Notes: generated by a model from the sequence alone, not told the origin. DNA of 64,000 bases from Spodoptera frugiperda (GCF_023101765.2 NC_064218.1:5270001-5334000), one strand, 5' to 3'; positions 10,457 through 23,949 are shown, numbered from the stretch's first letter. A program made the numbers and translations.

Positions 10457-12596
10457 TATGGAAGTGATTGGCTATTGATTGATTAAAAGTTTTGTTAAGT
10501 TTACGATTGGGTTATTGTTTAGTATGAGGTATAATAATAAAATATTTTGTAGTTAATTTCATGGTTTTATTGTGCGTTGTATATGTTTACATCACTGTGT
10601 GTATGTAAGGAGTTCCTGTTAATGTTTGGAAATTAGTCACCTTCTTGCCTCCTTGTTGTAACCAGTTCCCGATACCTGAAATCGTCATTGAATTTTAAAT
10701 AGATTTAGCTGTTTGTTACTATTCCATATATGGTTGTAAGAGAGTAGGTACTCCATTATAAAAAGTCACTTACCTTACCACAAATCGTTTACCATCAGAT
10801 CAGATTGCTAGGTTTTCAGGTTACAGACTTTTAGAAACATTTCCATAAGAGACTAGCGAACCCGGCGAATTCCGTTTCGCCACCAATGATTTTCCCTGTT
10901 TTCCTGCTTTTCTTCCTGAATTTTTCCAGACTTTTTTCTTCCTTTCCAACAAATGCAAACCCGTGGAAATCGGTTCGTGCGTTCTGGAGTTATAGCGTCA
11001 GGAACGAAAACCCGACTTATTTTTATATAATAGATATGGAGTGGCTGTCATCTGCCCGCTACGACTAGAGATATTCTCGGTAGACCCGTCGCTAGGTTTT
11101 CAGGTTACAGACTAACTGTACCACCTGTCATAGATGTTGAATAGAAACAATTTATCAAAATGATAGTATTGTTAAGTAGATCCAACAACGTGAATGTTAA
11201 AATTAACTTTGAAAGTATTCGCATTGGTTGTGAAGATGTTAGTTAACAATACAAATTAAATGTATTCTTATTCTGAACTTGGACATGTTTGAAAACATTC
11301 CCTATGGAAAATATATCAAATTTCACTTACGAATTTTTGTTTGTATATTTTAATTAATGTAAGTAGCTTCTCTATGGTCTTGCTTTAAACCTGTAATGAT
11401 AGATGTACGGTAAGTATAATGAAAAAAAAATAATAACGTCACTTTTATCCCCGATGTGGTAGACAAATGTGCATATAATACCGTAAATACAATTATCCCT
11501 TTTCACCAGTTATATTACGAGTCACACGAACCTATTTACCATCATTGACTCGACTTGAAATTCTGTGTCCCTTTGATGGGCACTCAGAGGCAGTCCACAG
11601 AGATTTTATTTTTTTATATATAACTAGACTCCGTGTTATTACTGAGAAATTTGCAAAACCTCATTAATTTTCTCAAAATCTTTATCTTTTCTCCGGGCCC
11701 TTACCTACCCTCGACCAATGCGGCAGTAAGAATTTCAAGAAACAGAAAGTCAAATAATATTTGCCTGACCTGGGAATTGAGCTCGTGACGTATCATATTT
11801 TCATCTACGTACATCTACGTATTATGCATTTTATAAATATGTAAATTAGGTATCTTGTAACACCACAACTATTATTCTACTGAATCCATTGAAATGTTTC
11901 ATGAGCTTTGCATTTTTTAGAGGACGCAATTTTATATTTGGGACGCAAACTGGCTGTCAAATCTACGAAAGACCAAACATCAAAGCGAGACCATGATAAA
12001 CTGGTCAATGATGGTGTAAGGGGGACAAGGGTGGCGACCCCATAAACCTGATGTTAAGCTTCTATTGATACGTGTCCCAAAAATAATATTGCGTCCTCTA
12101 AAAATGCAATACTCGGTCCTTAAATTGTAACATTTCCAGGGACTAACTGCTTTGCTGAGTGAGTCAGAATACCGGAGACAACAACTACTTCAAACGTACA
12201 ATAACGTGACGTAAAGTTGTATTTGGATCAGGTTTTTATTTTTTAATTTATCTATATATTACTACATCCCGTATTGTTGAAATTCGCGTAAAATTGTAAA
12301 CAAAAAAAATCTTGTTTCGGTTAAACAATAAGAAAATAAACGAAAAGTGAGTTTGTCTGTTGCTGTTGTTGTATTTGTTGAAGGGGATATTTTCTTCCGT
12401 TATCCACTTTATACTTTAGTGTAAAGTATATGTAACTACGTTGTCAGGTGCAGCATTTTGAGATCATTAAATTAAGCGATTAAAGGATCGTGTTACAAAA
12501 ATCTATGTATTTATTATTGCAAGTAAAGCCGCTTTCCGCTTCATTGTGATTGAAACTGAATAATTATTATTTTCTTGTTTTTTATACAGCTGGCTG

Positions 12597-12666
12597 TGAC
12601 CTGTTCTCTCCGTCGTCATCGAAGATTTAGTATAAAACGAGGCGTTTATGGAACACAGACATCAGT
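12597..12666 (+). promoter_or_regulatory. Promoter of peptide gene 4
   Basis: TGACCT 12597-12602, TATAAAA 12631-12637, TCAGT 12662-12666. Confidence 0.7.
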
Positions 12667-12686
12667 TCAACCTGAAAATTGTTACA

Positions 12687-13139
12687 ATGAAATTCGTAAG
12701 TTCTTTATACAATTTTATTTTATTCTTAATAGATTTTTTTAATCGTAATATTGCACCGTGCACATAATTATTTTGACCGTATTCTGTACTTATTTTTTTG
12801 TTAGTTATAGTTATTTTTAATAAACGAACTCCGTAAATATTGCACCGAGTACATTATATTAATGTGTGTCTGCCTCAAGGATCTATCGACCTGCTAGTGT
12901 TCCACTTGTGTCTGTAATGCAATGATTGTATGGAGTAGTGTATCAGGAATGTAATAAGTGTTTCTCTTCCACAGTTCGCCTTCTTCACGTTGTTCGTGTG
13001 CGCCATCTTGGCTCTGGCCAGCGGTGGAGAGGTGTACTACAGACAGGTGCGCAGCCCAGTGCCTGTCCAGGACGCAGCGCCAGCACCAGGCCACCACCAC
13101 CACCATCACCACTACGGATACGGCTACGGATACCACTGA
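12687..13139 (+). CDS. Peptide gene 4: secreted His/Tyr-rich prepropeptide (GGEV variant)
   Basis: Coding exons 12687-12695 and 12975-13139, intron 279 bases. The predicted protein is identical to gene 2, and exon 2 also looks identical at the DNA level, so the two copies are recent or are being homogenised. AATAAA is at 13219-13224. The upstream flank differs from other units by a short deletion near 12535, removing the GGGAGCAAAAGTTATTTTACAT block that precedes genes 3 and 5. Confidence 0.88.
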
Positions 13140-15586
13140 TATGGAAGTGATTGGCTATTGATTGATTAAAAATTTTGTTAAGTTTACGATTGGGTTATTG
13201 TTTAGTATGAGGTATAATAATAAAACATTTTGTAGTTAATTTCATGGTTTTATTGTGCGTTGTATATGTTTACATCACTGTGTGTATGTAAGGAGTTCCT
13301 GTTAATGTTTGGAAATTAGTCACCTTCTTGTCTCCTTGTTCTAGCCAGTTCCTGGCCGATACCTTAGATCGGCATGGAATTTTAAATAGATTTAACTGTT
13401 TGTTACTATTTCATATATGGTTGTAATAGCATATTCCATTATTAAAAGTCACTTGTCACGCCACCTGCGTTCGATGGGCGACGCTGATCGTATACCATCA
13501 GGTGACTGCAAAACATTTCCATAAAAGATATGGAGTGGCTGCCATCTGCCCGCTATGACTAGAGATATTCTCGGTAGACCCGTCGCTAGGTTTTCAGGTT
13601 ACAGACTAACTGTACCACCTGTCATAGATGTTGAATAGAAACAATTTATCAAAATGCTTGTTTACGCAAATGGAGATATCTCCACATGTGCCAACTCCAA
13701 GCTGTTACTGCAACTTCAAGGATGTATCCAAAATGATCAAATCTCAGCGACACGATTAGTGTCTTTGAGCGCAAGAGGAAAGTATTGTTAAGTAGATCCA
13801 ACATGAGAATGTTAAAATTAACTTTGAAAGTATTCGCTTTGATTGTGAAGATGTAAGTTAACAATACAATAAATGCGTTATTATGCTTAACTTAGACATG
13901 TCTGAAAACATTCCCTATGGAAAATAAATTAAATTTCACGTAAGAAAATTAAATACATGAGTTATATTGAGACGATATGTGATGCTGCCTACTTATTTAC
14001 ATAATGTTTTACACGGAAAATAATTAAAGGATACTGGGTGAACTTTAGCTATGCGTGCCGGATGGGTACGTGAGGCGATGGTGACGGCCGCAGTTGTTGG
14101 TGGTACCACCAGCTCGCACCGAGCTTCTAAAGCAAGCACCGATGACACGCGCGATACGCACCCTTAATGCAATAGCCGAGCGGATATATTAGTTCCACTG
14201 TTCGGTGAATGGCTTCATCAGGGTGGCAAAATTCGGTTATATGTTGTTAGGATAATTCTGTATTGTAGTTCTTTTAAGGATAATTTAATATTAATTTTTG
14301 TTTGTATATTTTAATTAATGTAAGTAGCTTCTCTATCGTATTAGGTTAAACCTGTAATGATAGATGTAAGTATAATGAAAAATAAATAATAACGTCACTT
14401 TTATCCCCGATGTGGTAGACAGATGTGCATATAATACCGTAAATACAATTATCCCTTTTCACCAGTTATGTTACGAGTCCCATGAACCTATTTACCATCA
14501 TTGACTTGACTTGAAATTCTGTGTCCCTTTAATGGGCACTCAGAGGGCGTCCATAGAGATCTTCTTATACACTAAACTTATAACCAGACTCTGTGTTATT
14601 ACTGAGAAATTTTCAAAAATCTCGTAAATCATCTCAAAATCTTTATCTTTTCTCCGGGCCCTTACCTACCCTCGACCAATGAGGCAGTGAGAATTTCAAG
14701 AAACAGAAAGTCAAATAATATTTGCCTGACCTGGGAATTGAGCTCGTGACGTAAATGTTATCATCTACGTACATCTACGTATACACTTTATACATTTATG
14801 TAAGTTAGGTATTTTGTAACACCACAACTATTATTCTATTGAGTCCATTGAAATATTTCATGAACTTTGCATTATTTAGAGGACGCAATTTTATATTTGG
14901 GACACGAACTGGTTGTGAAATCTACGAAAACACCAAACATCCAAGCGAGACCATGATAAACTGGTCAATGATGGTGTAAGGGGGACAAGGGTGGCGACCC
15001 CATAAACTTGAGGTTAAGCTTCTATTGACCCCCCACACATGTCCCAAAAATAATATCGCGTCCTCTAAAAATGCAATACTCGGTCCTTAAATTGTAACAT
15101 TTCCAGGGACTAACTGCTTTGCTGAGTGAGTCAGAATACCGGAGACAACAACTACTTCAAACGTACAATAACGTGACGTAAAGTTGTATTTGGATCAGGT
15201 TTTTATTTTTTAATTTATCTATATATTACTACATCCCGTATTGTTGAAATTCGCGTAAAATTGTGAACAAAAAAAATCTTGTTTCGGTTAAACAATAAGA
15301 AAATAAACGAAAAGTGAGTTTGTCTGTTGCTGTTGTTGTATTTGTTGAAGGGGATATTTTCTCCCGTTATCCACTTTATACTTTAGTGCAAAAGTACATG
15401 TAACTACGTTGTCAGTTGCAGCATTTTGAGATCATTCAATTCAACGATTAAAGGATCGTGTTACAAAAATCTATGTATTTATTGTTGCAAGTAAAGCCGG
15501 GAGCAAAAGTTATTTTACATATTTTCCGCTTCATTGTGATTGAAACTGAATAATTATTATTTTCTTGTTTTTTATACAGCTGGCTG

Positions 15587-15656
15587 TGACCTGTTCTCTC
15601 CGTCGTCATCGAAGATTTAGTATAAAACGAGGCGTTTATGGAACACAGACATCAGT
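15587..15656 (+). promoter_or_regulatory. Promoter of peptide gene 5
   Basis: TGACCT 15587-15592, TATAAAA 15621-15627, TCAGT 15652-15656. Confidence 0.7.
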
Positions 15657-15676
15657 TCAACCTGAAAATTGTTACA

Positions 15677-16128
15677 ATGAAATTCGTAAGTTCTTTATAC
15701 AATTTTATTTTATTCTTAATTGTTTTTTTTTATTTGTAAATATTTCACCGGGCACCTAATTATTTTGACCGTATTCTGTACTTATTTTTTTGTTAGTTAT
15801 AGTTATTTTTAATAAACGAACTCCGTAAATATTGCACCGAGTACATTATATTAATGTGTCTGCCTCAAGGATCTATCGATCTGCTAGCGTTCCACTTGTG
15901 TCTGTAATGCAATGATTGTATGGAGTAGTGTATCAGGAATGTAATAAGTGTTTCTCTCCACAGTTCGCCTTCTTCACGTTGTTCGTGTGCGCCATCTTGG
16001 CTCTGGCCAGCGGTGAGCGGGTGTACTACAGACAGGTGCGCAGCCCAGTGCCTGTCCAGGACGCAGCGCCAGCACCAGGCCACCACCACCACCATCACCA
16101 CTACGGATACGGCTACGGATACCACTGA
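15677..16128 (+). CDS. Peptide gene 5: secreted His/Tyr-rich prepropeptide (GERV variant)
   Basis: Coding exons 15677-15685 and 15964-16128, intron 278 bases. The acceptor is CTCTCCACAG, one T shorter in its pyrimidine tract than its sisters. The 57-residue product is identical to those of genes 3 and 7. AATAAA is at 16208-16213. Homology to the other units stops soon after, near 16250, where unrelated AT-rich sequence begins; this marks the right edge of the forward-oriented block before the inverted unit. Confidence 0.88.
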
Positions 16129-18108
16129 TATGGAAGTGATTGGCTATTGATTGATTAAAAGTTTTGTTAAGTTTACGATTGGGTTATTGTTTAGTATGAG
16201 GTATAATAATAAAATATTTTGTAGTTAATTTCATGGTTTTATTGTGCTTTGTATATATTTTTTTGAATGGCAACCGAGTCTCCAGTACAGTGTTGTGGAC
16301 TATATTGCATGTGTCAAGTGGTGATACTTGGTATATGTTTACATCACTGTACATGACAGTATAGGTATACATTCAGGAATTCCTTTTAAGGGTGCTTTTC
16401 TACCATAGATGTGCTATAATAGGTTTTTGTGGATGAGTTTAGTATCCACCAATCATATTCATTGGTACGCATAGCCTAACACACGTGAAAACGGACTTAA
16501 CTAATATGTGTTTATATAGAAATATGCCTGCTACGGACTGCTGCGTGTTATGGTTGAGTGCTATGGATGGCTACCCTACTATCGATACAATACTTGAGCT
16601 GCGCATCTACCTCGCACAGCTATTTTGCGGCAACGCATCTTTATAGCACATCTTACTCGCACCACTACATAGTATTAGTGGAGACGGTCACATAGTTTCA
16701 CAGCTTGGCTATTATATTCTTGCAGCATAGCACATTTTTGGTGGAAAAGCATCCAAACGTTTGGATATTAGTCACCTTCTTGCCTTCTTTATCTAGCCAG
16801 TTCCCGGGCATACCTGAGATCGTTATTAAATTTTTATTAGATTTAATGGTTTGTAACTATTTCATCTATGGTTCTGAGAACGTACTTCTTTATAAAAAAT
16901 CATTTGTTCTGAATTCGTTCCAATATGGTTATATACTTGGCTTCGTTTAGACTCCATATAGTCGCATTGCATTCCATATGACTTGTCACAATATTAAACC
17001 ATATTAAAAATATATATATTCTATTACACAATGTCTGATCAAGTTTCTATTAGTCTAACTCTAAGTGACTGATAATTTGATTTATTTTCCATAGGGAATG
17101 TTTTAGAACGAGCGCCTAGCTTCACTGACAGACAGACTGACGGACAATTCGTTTGACGTTTCAAAAGAGCATAATTTAGGAATAAATGAAATAAATGCTT
17201 TGACTTTGACTTTGAATGTCATGTCTAACATCTTCACAATGAATGCGAATACTTTCAAAGTTAATTTTAACATTCACGTTGTTGGATCTACTTAACAATA
17301 CTATCCTCTCGCGCCCAAAGACACTAATCGTGTCGCTGAGATTTGATCATTTTGGATACATCCTTGAAGTTCCAGTAACAGCTTGGAGTTGGCACATGTG
17401 GAGATATCTCCATTTGCGTAAACAAGCATTTTGATAAATTGTTTCTATTCAACACCTATGACAGGTGGTACAGTTAGTCTGTAACCTGAAAATCTAGCGA
17501 CGGGTCTACCAAGAATATCTCTAGTCGTAGCGGGCAGATGACAGTCACTCCATATATTTTATGGAAATATTTCCTGACGCTATAACTCTACAACCCACGA
17601 ATCGAGTTCCACGGTTTTGCATTCGTTGGAAAGGAAGGAAAAATTCAGGAAAAAAATCAGGAAGAAAAGCAGGAAAACAAGGGAGAATAATTGGTGGCGA
17701 AACGGAGTTCGCCGGGTTCGCTAGTCTCTTATGGAAATGTTTGCAGTCACCTGATAATAAATGATCAGCGCCGCCCATCGAACGCAGGAGGCGTGAAAAT
17801 TGACTTTAAAAAGTACTATATGCTCTTACAATCTTGTATGAAATAGTAACAAACAGTTAAATCTACTTAAAATTCAATGCTGATTTCAGGTATCGGGAAC
17901 TGGTTAGAACAAGGAGACAAGAAGGTGTCTAATTTCCAAGCGTTAACAGGAACTCCTTACATACACACAGTGATGTAAACATATACAACGCACAATAAAA
18001 CCATGAAATTAACTACAAAATATTTTATTATTATACCTCATACTAAACAATAACCAAATCGTAAACTTAACAAAACTTTTAATCAATCAATAGCCAATCA
18101 CTTCCATA

Positions 18109-18467
18109 TCAGTGGTATCCGTAGCCGTATCCGTAGTGCTTATGGTGGTGGTGGTGGTGGCCTGGTGCTGGCGCTGCGTCCTGGACAGGCACTGGGCTGC
18201 GCACCTGTCTGTAGTACACCCGCTCACCGCTGGCCAGAGCCAAGATGGCGCACACGAACAACGTGAAGAAGGCGAACTGTGGAAGAGAAACACTTATTAC
18301 ATTCCTGATACACTACTCCATACAATCATTGCATTACAGACACAAGTGGAACACTATTATATAGACAGACAATTGCTTATTTGGTAATAATTGGCTCGGT
18401 GCAATATTTACGGTTATACATCAATAAAGAATAAAATAAAATTGTATAAAGAACTTACGAATTTCAT
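18109..18467 (-). CDS. Peptide gene 6: inverted copy with a Lys in the His run
   Basis: Coding exons complement 18459-18467 and 18109-18276, intron 182 bases. The product has 58 residues, one more than its sisters: the His run reads HHHHHHKH before YGYGYGYH. The single codon gain and Lys substitution lie in the CAC/CAT repeat, where slippage is expected. RQVR is at 26-29. The poly(A) signal (complement) is at 18024-18029. The gene faces its neighbours because the whole unit, from about 17.2 to 19.9 kb, is inverted. The frame, splice sites and promoter are intact, so it is likely functional. Confidence 0.85.
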
Positions 18468-18487
18468 TGTAACAATTTTCAGGTTGA

Positions 18488-18557
18488 ACTGATGTCTGTG
18501 TTCCATAAACGCCTCGTTTTATACTAAATCTTCGATGACGACGGAGAGAACAGGTCA
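18488..18557 (-). promoter_or_regulatory. Promoter of peptide gene 6
   Basis: Complement of TCAGT 18488-18492, TATAAAA 18517-18523 and TGACCT 18552-18557. Confidence 0.7.
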
Positions 18558-20278
18558 CAGCCAGCTGTATAAAAAACAAGAAAATAATAATTATTCAGTT
18601 TCAATCACAGTGAGGCGGAAAATATGTAAAATAACTTTTGCTCCCGGCTTTACTTGCAACAATAAATACATAGATTTTTGTAACACGATATCCCTTAATC
18701 GTTGAATTGAATGATCTCAAAATGCTGCAACTGACTACGTAGTTACATGTACTTTTGCACTAAAGTATAAAATGGATAACGGGAGAAAATATCCACTTCA
18801 ACAAATACAACAACAGCAACAGACAAACTCACATTTCGTTTATTTTCTTATTGTTTAACCGAAACAAGATTTTTTTGTTTACAATTTTACGAGAATTTCA
18901 ACAATACGGGATGTAGTAATGTATAGATAAATTAAAAAATAAAAACCAGATCCAAATACAACTTTACGTCACGTTATTGTACGTTTGAAGTATTCATTCC
19001 GGTATTCTGACTCACTCAGCAAAACAGTTAGTCCCTGGAAATGTTACAATTTAAGGACCGAGTATTGCATTTTTAGAGGACGCAATATTATTTTTGGGCC
19101 AGGGTTGGGGGGTCAATAAAAGCTTAACCTCAAGTTTATGGGGTCGCCACTCTTGGCCCCCTTACACCATCATTGACCAGTTTATCATGGTCTCGCTTTG
19201 ATGTTTGGTCTTTCGTAGATTTGACAGCCAGTTTGTGTCCCAAATATAAAATTGCGTCCTCTAAAAAATGCAAAGCTCACGAAACATTTCAATGGACTCA
19301 GTAGAATAATAGTTGTGGTGTTACAAGATACCTAATTTACATATGTATAAAGTGTATACGTAGATGTACGTAGATGATAACATATACGTCACGAGCTCCA
19401 TTCCCAGGTCAGGCAAATATTATGGACTTTCTGTTTCTCGAAATTCTAACTGCCTCATTGGTCGAGGGTAGGTAAGGGCACGGGTGATTCCGTGGTCGCG
19501 ATCCATATAATTAATATTTAGTGCAGTTTTTTAGTATTTAGCAATTATCTCAGTAATAACACGGAGTCTGGTTATAAGATCAGTGTATGGGAGGAACTCT
19601 GTGGACTGATCGGATCCATCAAGGGAACACAGAATTTCAAGTCACGTCAATCATTGTAATGGGTTCATGGGGCTCGTAACATAACTGGTCAAAAGCCGGT
19701 ATATATTGCAAATACGGCATTATACGCACATTTGCCTGCCCCATCGGGTATAAAAGATGTGACTTACATCTATCTTTACAGGTTTAAACTAATACGATAG
19801 AGAACCTATTTACATTACAACAACAAAGATTAATATAAATATCGTAAATGATGTTATTCTAATTAGTCCATGGAAATGTTACATGAGCTTTGCATTGTTT
19901 TAGTTTATCTACGTGTTTCTATACGAGTATCCCGTTGTTTGACTTCTTGTAAAATTGTAAACAACCTTGCTTTGGTTCGATATTAAACCATAAGAAAATA
20001 AACGAAATGTGAGTTTGTCTGTTGCTGTTGTTGTATTTGTTGAAGGGGATATTTTCTTCCGTTATCCACTTTATACTTTAGTGTAAAGTACATGTAACTA
20101 CGTAGTTAGGTGCAGCATTTTGAGATCATTAAATTAAGCAATTAATGGATCGTGTTACAAAAATCTATGTATATGGTTGCAAGTAAAGCCGGGAGTAAGA
20201 GTTATTTTACATATTTTCCGCTTCACTGTGATTGAAACTGAATAATTATTATTTTCTTGTTTTTTATACAGCTGGCTG

Positions 20279-20348
20279 TGACCTGTTCTCTCCGTCGTCA
20301 TCGAAGCTTTAGTATAAAACGAGGCGTTTATGGAACACAGACATCAGT
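20279..20348 (+). promoter_or_regulatory. Promoter of peptide gene 7
   Basis: TGACCT 20279-20284, TATAAAA 20313-20319, TCAGT 20344-20348. The sequence before the TATA box reads GAAGCTTTAG where sisters have GAAGATTTAG. Confidence 0.7.
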
Positions 20349-20368
20349 TCAACCTGAAAATTGTTACA

Positions 20369-20823
20369 ATGAAATTCGTAAGTACTTTATACAATTTTAT
20401 TTTATTCTTAATTGTTTTTTTTTAGTCGTAAATATTGCACCGAGCACATAAATATTTTGACCGTATTCTGTACTTCATATTTTGTTAGTTGTAGTTATTT
20501 TCAATAAACGAACTCCGTAAATATTGCACCGAGTACATTATATTAATGTATGTCTGCCTCAAGGATCTATCGACCTGCTAGTGTTCCACTTGTGTCTGTA
20601 ATGCAATGATTGTATGGAGTAGTGTATCAGGAATGTAATAAGTGTTTCTCTTCCACAGTTCGCCTTCTTCACGTTGTTCGTGTGCGCCATCTTGGCTCTG
20701 GCCAGCGGTGAGCGGGTGTACTACAGACAGGTGCGCAGCCCAGTGCCTGTCCAGGACGCAGCGCCAGCACCAGGCCACCACCACCACCATCACCACTACG
20801 GATACGGCTACGGATACCACTGA
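20369..20823 (+). CDS. Peptide gene 7: secreted His/Tyr-rich prepropeptide (GERV variant)
   Basis: Coding exons 20369-20377 and 20659-20823, intron 281 bases. The protein is identical to genes 3 and 5. It is the last unit of the array; homology ends just after the AATAAA at 20903-20908, near 20940. The full-length intron groups it with genes 2, 4 and 5 rather than 3 and 6. Confidence 0.88.
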
Positions 20824-20940
20824 TATGGAAGTGATTGGCTATTGATTGATTAAAAGTTTTGTTAAGTTTACGATTGGGTTATTGTTTAGTATGAGGTATA
20901 ATAATAAAATATTTTGTAGTTAATTTCATGGTTTTATTGC

Positions 20941-23106
20941 GTGTTATCTACATATATTTATCATCTTACTCATCTTTGTCATTATCAACCTGTAACTGTT
21001 CCGCTCGTGTGAAAGCACCTTTTTCACATGGAGAAGGAATGAACATTATTATGAACTTATATTATTAGTTGAGGGTAAAAACGACTGCGTACTTCGCAGT
21101 AGGTTTACCTAGGCTCCGGCTCGAAAAGCAGGAGTAGGAACGGGGTAGTTTTTAGTCAGTAAGAGTCTGACATTCGTTCTTGCCTCACCCAAGGCGGGAG
21201 AATTCAATGGATGATTTTTCCCCTTCAAAAAAGGGTAGAAACGAGGAATGAGGTGGATTTTCGTTAGTAAGAGTCTGACAGTTTGTTTTTATTTAGCCCT
21301 ATATAACCTGGCAAACAGATCAATTACGACCTCAAAGTTATATTTTTTCCATGTCACATTAACTAATGGCACAGATAGTGCAGTTTGTATGGGAAAAGTA
21401 AATTGAGGATTTTAGTATTTTCATTGCAATTTTTTTTATGTTCCAACTTATTTAACCTCAATTTTATAGTAACTTTCGTGAGAAATACTAAATTAATTAT
21501 TATGTTATCGTCTTACTCACGTAATTGTTTGACGAGGAACTCGATTAGTTCTAAGCTATGCGTATTATAATATCGATTAGTTATAAGCATCTACCATGCT
21601 CATATTCATGAGCAGCATTCCGTGTCCTTGACTTTTAATTACTTCTATTTGTTTTAATGACGAAGTCGTCTAAAAGCTAAATAGCTTTTTATTAGTTAGT
21701 TTAGAAAATCTCAACTGATTAGCATATAATAGTGTTACTCATAAGAATACCTCAGAAATACCTCGAAATATTGAATCGACATGTGAATGAAGCGTAATTA
21801 TTTTGGTATATATTCGATATTTCGAGTGTTTGATGGTAAAAATTAAGTTTATAAGGATTATTTATACTAATAAATAAAATCTGTTTGTGATTTTGAAATA
21901 ACCGCTTCTTCATAGTGCAAAATAACATTATTGTAAATGGTTGTCTGTCTGTTTGTTCTGGCTCATCTCTGAAAAGGCCAGACCGATTTTGACGGGAGTT
22001 TTATTGGTAACTGTAGTTGATATACTAAGGAGTATCTTAGTCTACTTTTATAAAAACTACAAGTAGTACTCGTCGACAAAAGCATAATACAACTAAATAT
22101 TTCAACAAAAACCGAAAATTTTAAAAACAAAATTTAAACCAAAATAAGTATTTAAACGAATCAAGTATTAAATTCTGTTGCAATGCCGTATTTGTAAAAA
22201 GTGATCAAATTAGCTCAAAGAGAAAAATGAACATTTTCCCTTAACAATTTCACTCATTTTTCGTATATTGCACCTATTCTAAATATGAAGACACATTCGG
22301 CTGGCTTTCTAGAATGGGTCCCGACTGCTTCAATTTTAAGATGACTTTCTTGTTTTAGGGGTTTTTCATTTTCACATTATAAAGAAACGCAGTCGGGTCT
22401 TTTAGTTTTTTAAATTACTTTTTTTATTTTATTTTCTTTTAGTTTTATTATTTTTGTATTTTGATATATCTAGTGTCACTCTCACAGTAAATATGAATCA
22501 AACGACCCCTATCAAGCTGAAATCCATCGAGTCGTTCAGGCTAGAGAGTGAGCAATATTCAAAATCCGCCATTTTGTTTTTTTTATTATTTTGATATATC
22601 CAGTGTCACTTTCACAGTAAATACGAATCTAACGCCACCTCTCAAGCCAAAATCCATCAAGCCGTTTAGGCTGCAGAGCGTGCCAAACAATTATACATAC
22701 ATACATACTCTCGAAAAACATAACTCTCCTTCTGGCGCAGTCGGGTAAAAATGAACATTTTCGCTTAACTATTTCACTCATTTTTCGTATATTGACGGCC
22801 AACATGATAACAAATATGTGGTTAAAATTAAGTCATAAGAGGTTTCCCCATACAGTATACTTGTACATGTAGGGTATAGCTAAGGTACATTATAATAACA
22901 AACATTTATACGCATAAATAAACAAACATAAACATATCATTTACACTCATACATACATAAATACATACATAAATAAATATAAACATTTACATACATACAA
23001 ATACACAAATACATATACATACAAACCTACATACTACATATATTACATTCACATTCTTACCATACATACTACTTTATAACTTTATTTCATCTATACACGG
23101 CCTTAT
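20941..23106. other. Gene-free repeat-rich stretch
   Basis: 21095-21260 is a SINE/LINE tail fragment (GGCTCCGGCTCGAAAAGCAG, then TTTTTAGTCAGTAAGAGTCTGAC). 21860-22070 resembles a Helitron 5' region. 22060-22290 and 22790-22860 match 46325-46705. 22453-22560 and 22590-22690 are imperfect direct repeats (TTTTGATATATC, then CAGTGTCACT). 22900-23080 is a simple repeat of ATACATAC/ATAAATA type. No coding frame is supported. Confidence 0.55.
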
Positions 23107-23908
23107 CCTCGCCTGGTCGGAGGATCCTCCTTTTCTTAGGGAACTTTACTCTCTGTTCCCTAAAGTGGTGACCCCCGAGTGATTGAAAGCAACCTTCACG
23201 GAGCAGATCAGCACCGTCATCCTTATCGCCATCTCCCTCACCCATCACTTCTCCGCTGAGCGGTAATCAAGTCGCAGCCAACCAGCATCCTCGGCCTCAT
23301 CAGGGACCACCACACGCTACATCGAAGATATGCAGCCTGGTTCTTCCCTACGGCCTCATCAGCGTCTAGGCACAGCACTTCTGCACACGGTCTGAGGACG
23401 TCTTCCTCCCGTCAACGCAGACGCCAGCCACTACGCACCTACCCTCGCAGCATCTATTCCCCGACTCACCGTGGGACACTGCGAGCTTCACTACTCCGAC
23501 TCACTGGAGTATCACCCTGCACCGCTCACCCGACTCACTGGGCATTCAGCGGCACAGTTCCGACTCACTGGAACTAGGAACATTCTACACTGGCTCTGGC
23601 ACCGCTCATCTCAAGCATCGACAGCCGTCTCAACAGGATCGACCTCCAGTCTTGGGGGGGAGTGATGTGGCGACACATTGACAAGTAACAAGTGACAGAT
23701 GACAGAAGTCGCACATAGACTATCGACGAGCAAATCAACGGATGACGTCACAAATATCCTGCATCGCACATACGAAGTTTACATGCGAAATAACACGGAT
23801 AGAAAATCCCAACGAACAACAGTTGGGCAGAAAGCCCGCCAGGCTGATCACCTCGCCTGGTCGGAGGATCCTCCTTTTCTTAGGGAACTTTACTCTCTGT
23901 TCCCTAAA
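23107..23908 (+). mobile_element. Internally deleted LTR retrotransposon
   Basis: The end of a 5' LTR (23107-23164) is repeated at 23851-23908 (starts CCTCGCCTGGTCGGAGGATC, ends TTCCCTAAA). Directly after the 5' copy lies TGGTGACCCCCGAG (23166-23179), a primer-binding-site-like sequence of the kind seen in BEL/Pao and related elements. A purine tract GGGGGGGAG (23654-23662) precedes TGATGTGGCGAC, the likely start of the 3' LTR (23663-23908). Only about 500 bases lie between, with no intact gag or pol. The left LTR is truncated. Confidence 0.55.
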
Positions 23909-23949
23909 TACATACCTATATAGGAGCGAAGCCAAATAAATAATAAAGA

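Larger units (their letters stand above)
5857..20940. repeat. Amplified array of peptide-gene units (genes 2-7)
   Basis: Units starting at GCAAGTAAAGCC (about 5857, 9915, 12519, 15486, 20178, and inverted at 18646-18659) carry a gene plus shared flanks. Shared flank marks include GACCATGATAAACTGGTCAA, TTGCCTGACCTGGGAAT and CATTCCCTATGGAAAATA. Successive direct starts are about 2.6-3.0 kb apart, except the first, which is 4.06 kb because of a LINE insertion. The segment of about 17.2-19.9 kb is an inverted copy. All gene-free sequence between these genes is unit flank, apart from small insertions such as 10845-11040 and 17565-17720 (the same repeat in opposite orientations) and 16250-17100, which holds nothing I recognise. 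Confidence 0.85.

Noticed and set aside
4388..20820. Repeated reading frames rich in Val or Thr opposite or offset to the His-coding exons
   Set aside because: They are antisense or shifted readings of exon 2 of the peptide genes, recur only because the genes do, and lack promoters and signal peptides in that frame.
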